DNA from: Chromohalobacter marismortui
GTDB taxonomy: Bacteria > Pseudomonadota > Gammaproteobacteria > Pseudomonadales > Halomonadaceae
Direction of reading: 5' to 3'
Length of the DNA stretch: 64,000 nucleotides
NCBI RefSeq assembly: GCF_004364315.1
Contig: NZ_SOBR01000007.1
Span: forward strand, 62,001-126,000
Below, piece after piece: positions 61,515 to 64,000 of this stretch. The notes under the pieces were generated by a model that ran no database searches, was not told the DNA's origin, and saw nothing but the letters and a program-made list of their open reading frames with translations. The first letter of the stretch is position 1, and each line of letters starts with the position of its first letter. The translations under genes and the position numbers were made by a program.

Positions 61515-62933
61515 TCAACGACGCGGGAAGCCACCGCCGGGGCCGCCCCCCATGCCACCGCCCATACCAGGGCCGCCGGGACCACCGCCCATACCGGGCA
61601 TCCCGGACATGCCCCGCATCATCTTCTGCATGCCGCCTTTCTTGCCGACTTTTTTCATCATCTTCTGCATCTGCTTGTGCTGCTTGAGCAGACGATTGAG
61701 ATCAGGCACCTGCAACCCGGCACCCGCCGCGATACGGCGCTTACGTGAGCCATTGATGATGTCCGGCTTGCGACGCTCCTTCGGGGTCATCGAATCGATC
61801 AACGACTCGAGTTTGCCCAATTCCTTCTCGGCTCCCGGCCCCTGCGCGGCTTCGGCCATCTGCCCCATGCCAGGCAACTTGCCCATCAAGCCGCCCATGC
61901 CGCCCATCTTCTTGAGTTGCTGAAGCTGCTCGCGGAAGTCCTCGAGATCGAAACCGTCGCCCTTCTTGACCTTCTTGGCCAGTTTCTCCGCCTTGCCCTG
62001 ATCGACGCTGCGCTCGGCTTCCTCGATGAGCGAGAGCATGTCGCCCATGCCGAGAATGCGCGAGGCAACGCGATCCGGGTGAAACGGCTCGAGGGCATCG
62101 ACTTTTTCGCCCATGCCCATGAACTTGATGGGTTTGCCGGTGACGTGGCGCACCGAAAGCGCCGCCCCGCCACGGGCGTCACCGTCCGCCTTGGTGAGGA
62201 TCACCCCGGTCAGCGGCAACGCCTCGTGGAAGGCCTGCGCGGTATTGGCGGCATCCTGGCCGGTCATGGCATCGACCACGAACAGCGTCTCGTCCGGCGA
62301 TGCCGCCCCGTGCAGGGCCTGGATTTCTTCCATCATCGCCTGGTCGACGGACAGCCGGCCGGCGGTATCCACGATCACTACGTCATGGAATTGTATCTTG
62401 GCATGCTTGATCGCTGCCTGGGCGATATCGACTGGCTGCTGGGCACTGCTCGAGGGGAAGAAGTCGACCTCCACTTCTTTAGCCAGCGTCTCGAGCTGGT
62501 CAATGGCGGCCGGACGATAGACGTCGGCGGAGACCACCAGCACTTTTTTCTTCTCGCGGTCCCTCAAATAGCGCGCCAGCTTGGCGACTGAGGTCGTTTT
62601 ACCCGCCCCCTGCAGGCCGGCCATCAAGACCACCGAGGGGGCGCTCTTGAGCGACAGCGCCTCGTTGGCCTCGCCCATGATCGCTTCCAACTCCTGCTGG
62701 ACGATCTTGACGAACTGCTGGCCCGGCGACAGGCTGCGCGAGACCTCTTGACCCACGGCGCGCTCGCGCACCCGCTCGACGAACGCCTTGACCACCGGCA
62801 GGGCCACGTCGGCCTCCAGCAGCGCACGACGTACCTCGCGCAGCGTGTCCTTGATGTTGTCCTCGGTCAGCTTGGCCTGACCGGTGATCGACTTCAGCGT
62901 GCCCGACAGACGATCGGTCAAACTTTCAAACAT
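61515..62933 (-). CDS. ffh: Signal recognition particle protein Ffh
   Basis: SRP54 homologue that binds signal sequences and 4.5S RNA. The 472 residues have an N domain (1-90), a GTPase G domain with GLQGAGKTTSVAKL, DTAGRLSVD and TKADGDARGG, and a methionine-rich M domain (about 320-440) with the RNA-binding SGSR-type NGSRKRRIAAGAG. The tail is almost pure Gly/Met/Pro (GMGGGPGGPGMGGGMGGGP), longer than in E. coli. Start ATG 62933 (MFESLTDRLSGTLK); the frame is open 96 codons farther upstream but without homology. Confidence 0.97.
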   Translation of the reverse strand: MFESLTDRLSGTLKSITGQAKLTEDNIKDTLREVRRALLEADVALPVVKAFVERVRERAVGQEVSRSLSPGQQFVKIVQQELEAIMGEANEALSLKSAPSVVLMAGLQGAGKTTSVAKLARYLRDREKKKVLVVSADVYRPAAIDQLETLAKEVEVDFFPSSSAQQPVDIAQAAIKHAKIQFHDVVIVDTAGRLSVDQAMMEEIQALHGAASPDETLFVVDAMTGQDAANTAQAFHEALPLTGVILTKADGDARGGAALSVRHVTGKPIKFMGMGEKVDALEPFHPDRVASRILGMGDMLSLIEEAERSVDQGKAEKLAKKVKKGDGFDLEDFREQLQQLKKMGGMGGLMGKLPGMGQMAEAAQGPGAEKELGKLESLIDSMTPKERRKPDIINGSRKRRIAAGAGLQVPDLNRLLKQHKQMQKMMKKVGKKGGMQKMMRGMSGMPGMGGGPGGPGMGGGMGGGPGGGFPRR

Positions 62934-62972
62934 GGCGCTCTCCGGCAGGAATTGCCTAGGCATGAAAAGGCG

Positions 62973-63001
62973 ATTATACGCGTTCGCGGCGACTCTCTCC
63001 A
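62973..63001 (-). promoter_or_regulatory. Candidate sigma-70 promoter of ffh
   Basis: On the minus strand TGGAGA (63001-62996), 17-bp spacer and a consensus TATAAT (62978-62973), 40 bases upstream of the ffh start. Confidence 0.7.
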
Positions 63002-63002
63002 T

Positions 63003-63024
63003 GCACGCGTTGCGCAACGCGTGC
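63003..63024. repeat. 22-bp perfect palindrome between ffh and ypjD
   Basis: GCACGCGTTGC directly followed by its reverse complement GCAACGCGTGC, no spacer. It is placed just upstream of the ffh -35 element and upstream of a 10-bp direct repeat GGATTCGCTA (63031-63040 and 63049-63058). Confidence 0.9.
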
Positions 63025-63148
63025 GAGGGGGGATTCGCTACGGCGCGCGGATTCGCTATAGTAACGCTCCCGAGTCCGCGTGACAGGCTCACGTGATATT
63101 GACGCTTCATTTTTCTTCGACGCCGACCGGCGCAGGGATTGGCCACCG

Positions 63149-63949
63149 ATGCAGGCGCTGCCTTTTGCGATTCTCGCCATTGTCTGTTACTTCGCCGCAG
63201 GTGCCTGGCAGGCGCTGGCACTTGCCAGGCGTGTCGCCCCCAGGCCGCCCCTGGTGCGCTCGCTGGGGCTACTCGCGGTCAGTGCCCACGCCGTGGTCGT
63301 GGCGCATAGCGTATTTCTCGGCCGCGGCCTGCATCTGGGGCTTTTCGAAAGCGCCTCTCTCTTCAGCTGGTTGATCGCCGCCCTGTTGATCGCGGTCAGT
63401 CTGGTCAAGCCATTGTTGAATGCCGGTGTCGGCCTCTTCCCGCTGGCCGCGCTGACGCTGATAGCACTGATGCTTTATCCCAGCCACATGGTCGAATCCA
63501 ATGTGTCGCCCGGCATCGTCTTTCACATCGTGACCTCGAGCGTGGCCTCTGCACTGCTCAGTATCGCGGCGGTACAAGCCGTGTTGGTGGCGTTTCAGAA
63601 CCACGCCCTCAAGCGCCGACACACACGCGGGATCATCCAGGTGCTGCCCGCGCTGACGAGCATGGAGCGCTTGCTGTTCGAGCTCATCGGTGCCGGCTTG
63701 GTGCTGCTCACCGCGGCGATCGTCAGCGGTTTCATCTTCATCGACAACTTGTTTGCGCAGCATCTCGTGCACAAGACCGTGTTCTCGCTGGCCGCCTGGC
63801 TGGTTTTCACGGGATTGCTCATCGGCCGCTACTGGCTGGGCTGGCGTGGCGCGCGGGCAATGCGCTGGACCCTGGGCGGCTGCCTGTTGCTGGTGCTCGG
63901 CTACTTCGGCACCAAGGTCGCGCTACAGCTGATCTTTCACGACATCTAG
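63149..63949 (+). CDS. ypjD: CcsA-like inner membrane protein (YpjD family)
   Basis: 266-residue membrane protein with about eight hydrophobic segments, related to the cytochrome c assembly protein CcsA/CcmC. Conserved histidines appear in HAVVVAHSV, FHIVTSS and HKTVFSLAAW. It lacks an obvious tryptophan-rich WWD haem-handling loop, so a role in haem handling is not proven. Divergent from ffh, the same neighbourhood as in E. coli and Pseudomonas. Start ATG 63149 chosen at the onset of the first membrane segment; the frame is open to 63080. A TATAGT -10-like box lies at 63057-63062. Confidence 0.88.
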   Translation: MQALPFAILAIVCYFAAGAWQALALARRVAPRPPLVRSLGLLAVSAHAVVVAHSVFLGRGLHLGLFESASLFSWLIAALLIAVSLVKPLLNAGVGLFPLAALTLIALMLYPSHMVESNVSPGIVFHIVTSSVASALLSIAAVQAVLVAFQNHALKRRHTRGIIQVLPALTSMERLLFELIGAGLVLLTAAIVSGFIFIDNLFAQHLVHKTVFSLAAWLVFTGLLIGRYWLGWRGARAMRWTLGGCLLLVLGYFGTKVALQLIFHDI

Positions 63950-63965
63950 GCCCATAAGCGACAAC

Positions 63966-63994
63966 TTGACACTTCCAAGGGGAAACCCTACAAA
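63966..63994 (+). promoter_or_regulatory. Sigma-70 promoter reading out of the window
   Basis: Consensus TTGACA (63966-63971), exactly 17 bp, then TACAAA (63989-63994). It follows ypjD and should drive the next gene beyond 64000, which in relatives is often a CorB/HlyC-type membrane protein. Confidence 0.7.
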
Positions 63995-64000
63995 CGATGT

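Overview
The window is GC-rich, densely coded DNA from a halophilic gammaproteobacterium of the Halomonadaceae, most probably Chromohalobacter (C. salexigens or a close relative). The evidence is an ectoine hydroxylase gene (ectD); Pseudomonas/Halomonas-type gene orders (coaBC-dut-algC-argB-slmA, rpoH-ftsX-ftsE-ftsY, rpsP-rimM-trmD-rplS, xerD-dsbC-hom-thrC-recJ); and an aldonate/hexuronate cluster with an enolase-superfamily D-mannonate dehydratase like the one I recall from C. salexigens. The species call is from memory of protein families, not a search. I see no rRNA, tRNA, CRISPR, prophage or intact insertion sequence.

Layout. 0-19.6 kb is mostly housekeeping: an App1-type phosphatase cut by the window edge, pepD, tmcA, thioredoxin reductase and a 2-Cys peroxiredoxin, a small zinc-ribbon protein, aconitase acnA, NAD malic enzyme, a YeeE/YedE sulfur-compound transporter, trpS, alanine dehydrogenase, a DUF2007 protein with an rlmI-like methyltransferase, mutM, rpmG-rpmB and radC. 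19.8-28.4 kb is one plus-strand catabolic operon: GntR regulator, ManD, a zinc dehydrogenase, a TRAP transporter (dctPQM), uxuB-like reductase and uxuA. It is probably for uptake and breakdown of L-gulonate or a related sugar acid to 2-keto-3-deoxygluconate. 28.5-33.5 kb is coaBC-dut-algC-argB-slmA. 33.6-37.7 kb is rpoH and the ftsY-ftsE-ftsX operon, followed by rsmD and zapB. 38.8-42.4 kb holds bolA-(holD-like)-rimI, an MFS exporter and an acidic protein of unknown function.

42.6-59.1 kb contains lysS, prfB (with its +1 programmed frameshift) and recJ-thrC-hom-dsbC-xerD, all on the minus strand. In other gammaproteobacteria recJ, prfB and lysS are adjacent. Here about 7.3 kb separates recJ from prfB. 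That segment carries a decapitated ABC-transporter ATPase, ectD with a possibly structured leader, a FadL-type porin, a MerR regulator with copper ATPase CopA and a 25-residue membrane peptide, and a VOC protein. 59.2-63 kb is rplS-trmD-rimM-rpsP and ffh, followed by a divergent CcsA-like membrane protein (ypjD).

The least explained signal is a set of four intergenic elements (about 42.48, 44.17, 52.56 and 55.99 kb), all inside the xerD-to-lysS block. They consist of degenerate 7-bp tandem repeats with an AGC(T/C) core, arranged as facing inverted arms. Two share an AAG(A/G)TCAA boundary motif. I know no named family for them. Other points worth a look are the possible three-way-junction leader before ectD, two unrelated mannonate dehydratases in one operon, the CopA-coupled micro-ORF, a long HolD-like protein between bolA and rimI, and a 22-bp perfect palindrome between ffh and ypjD.
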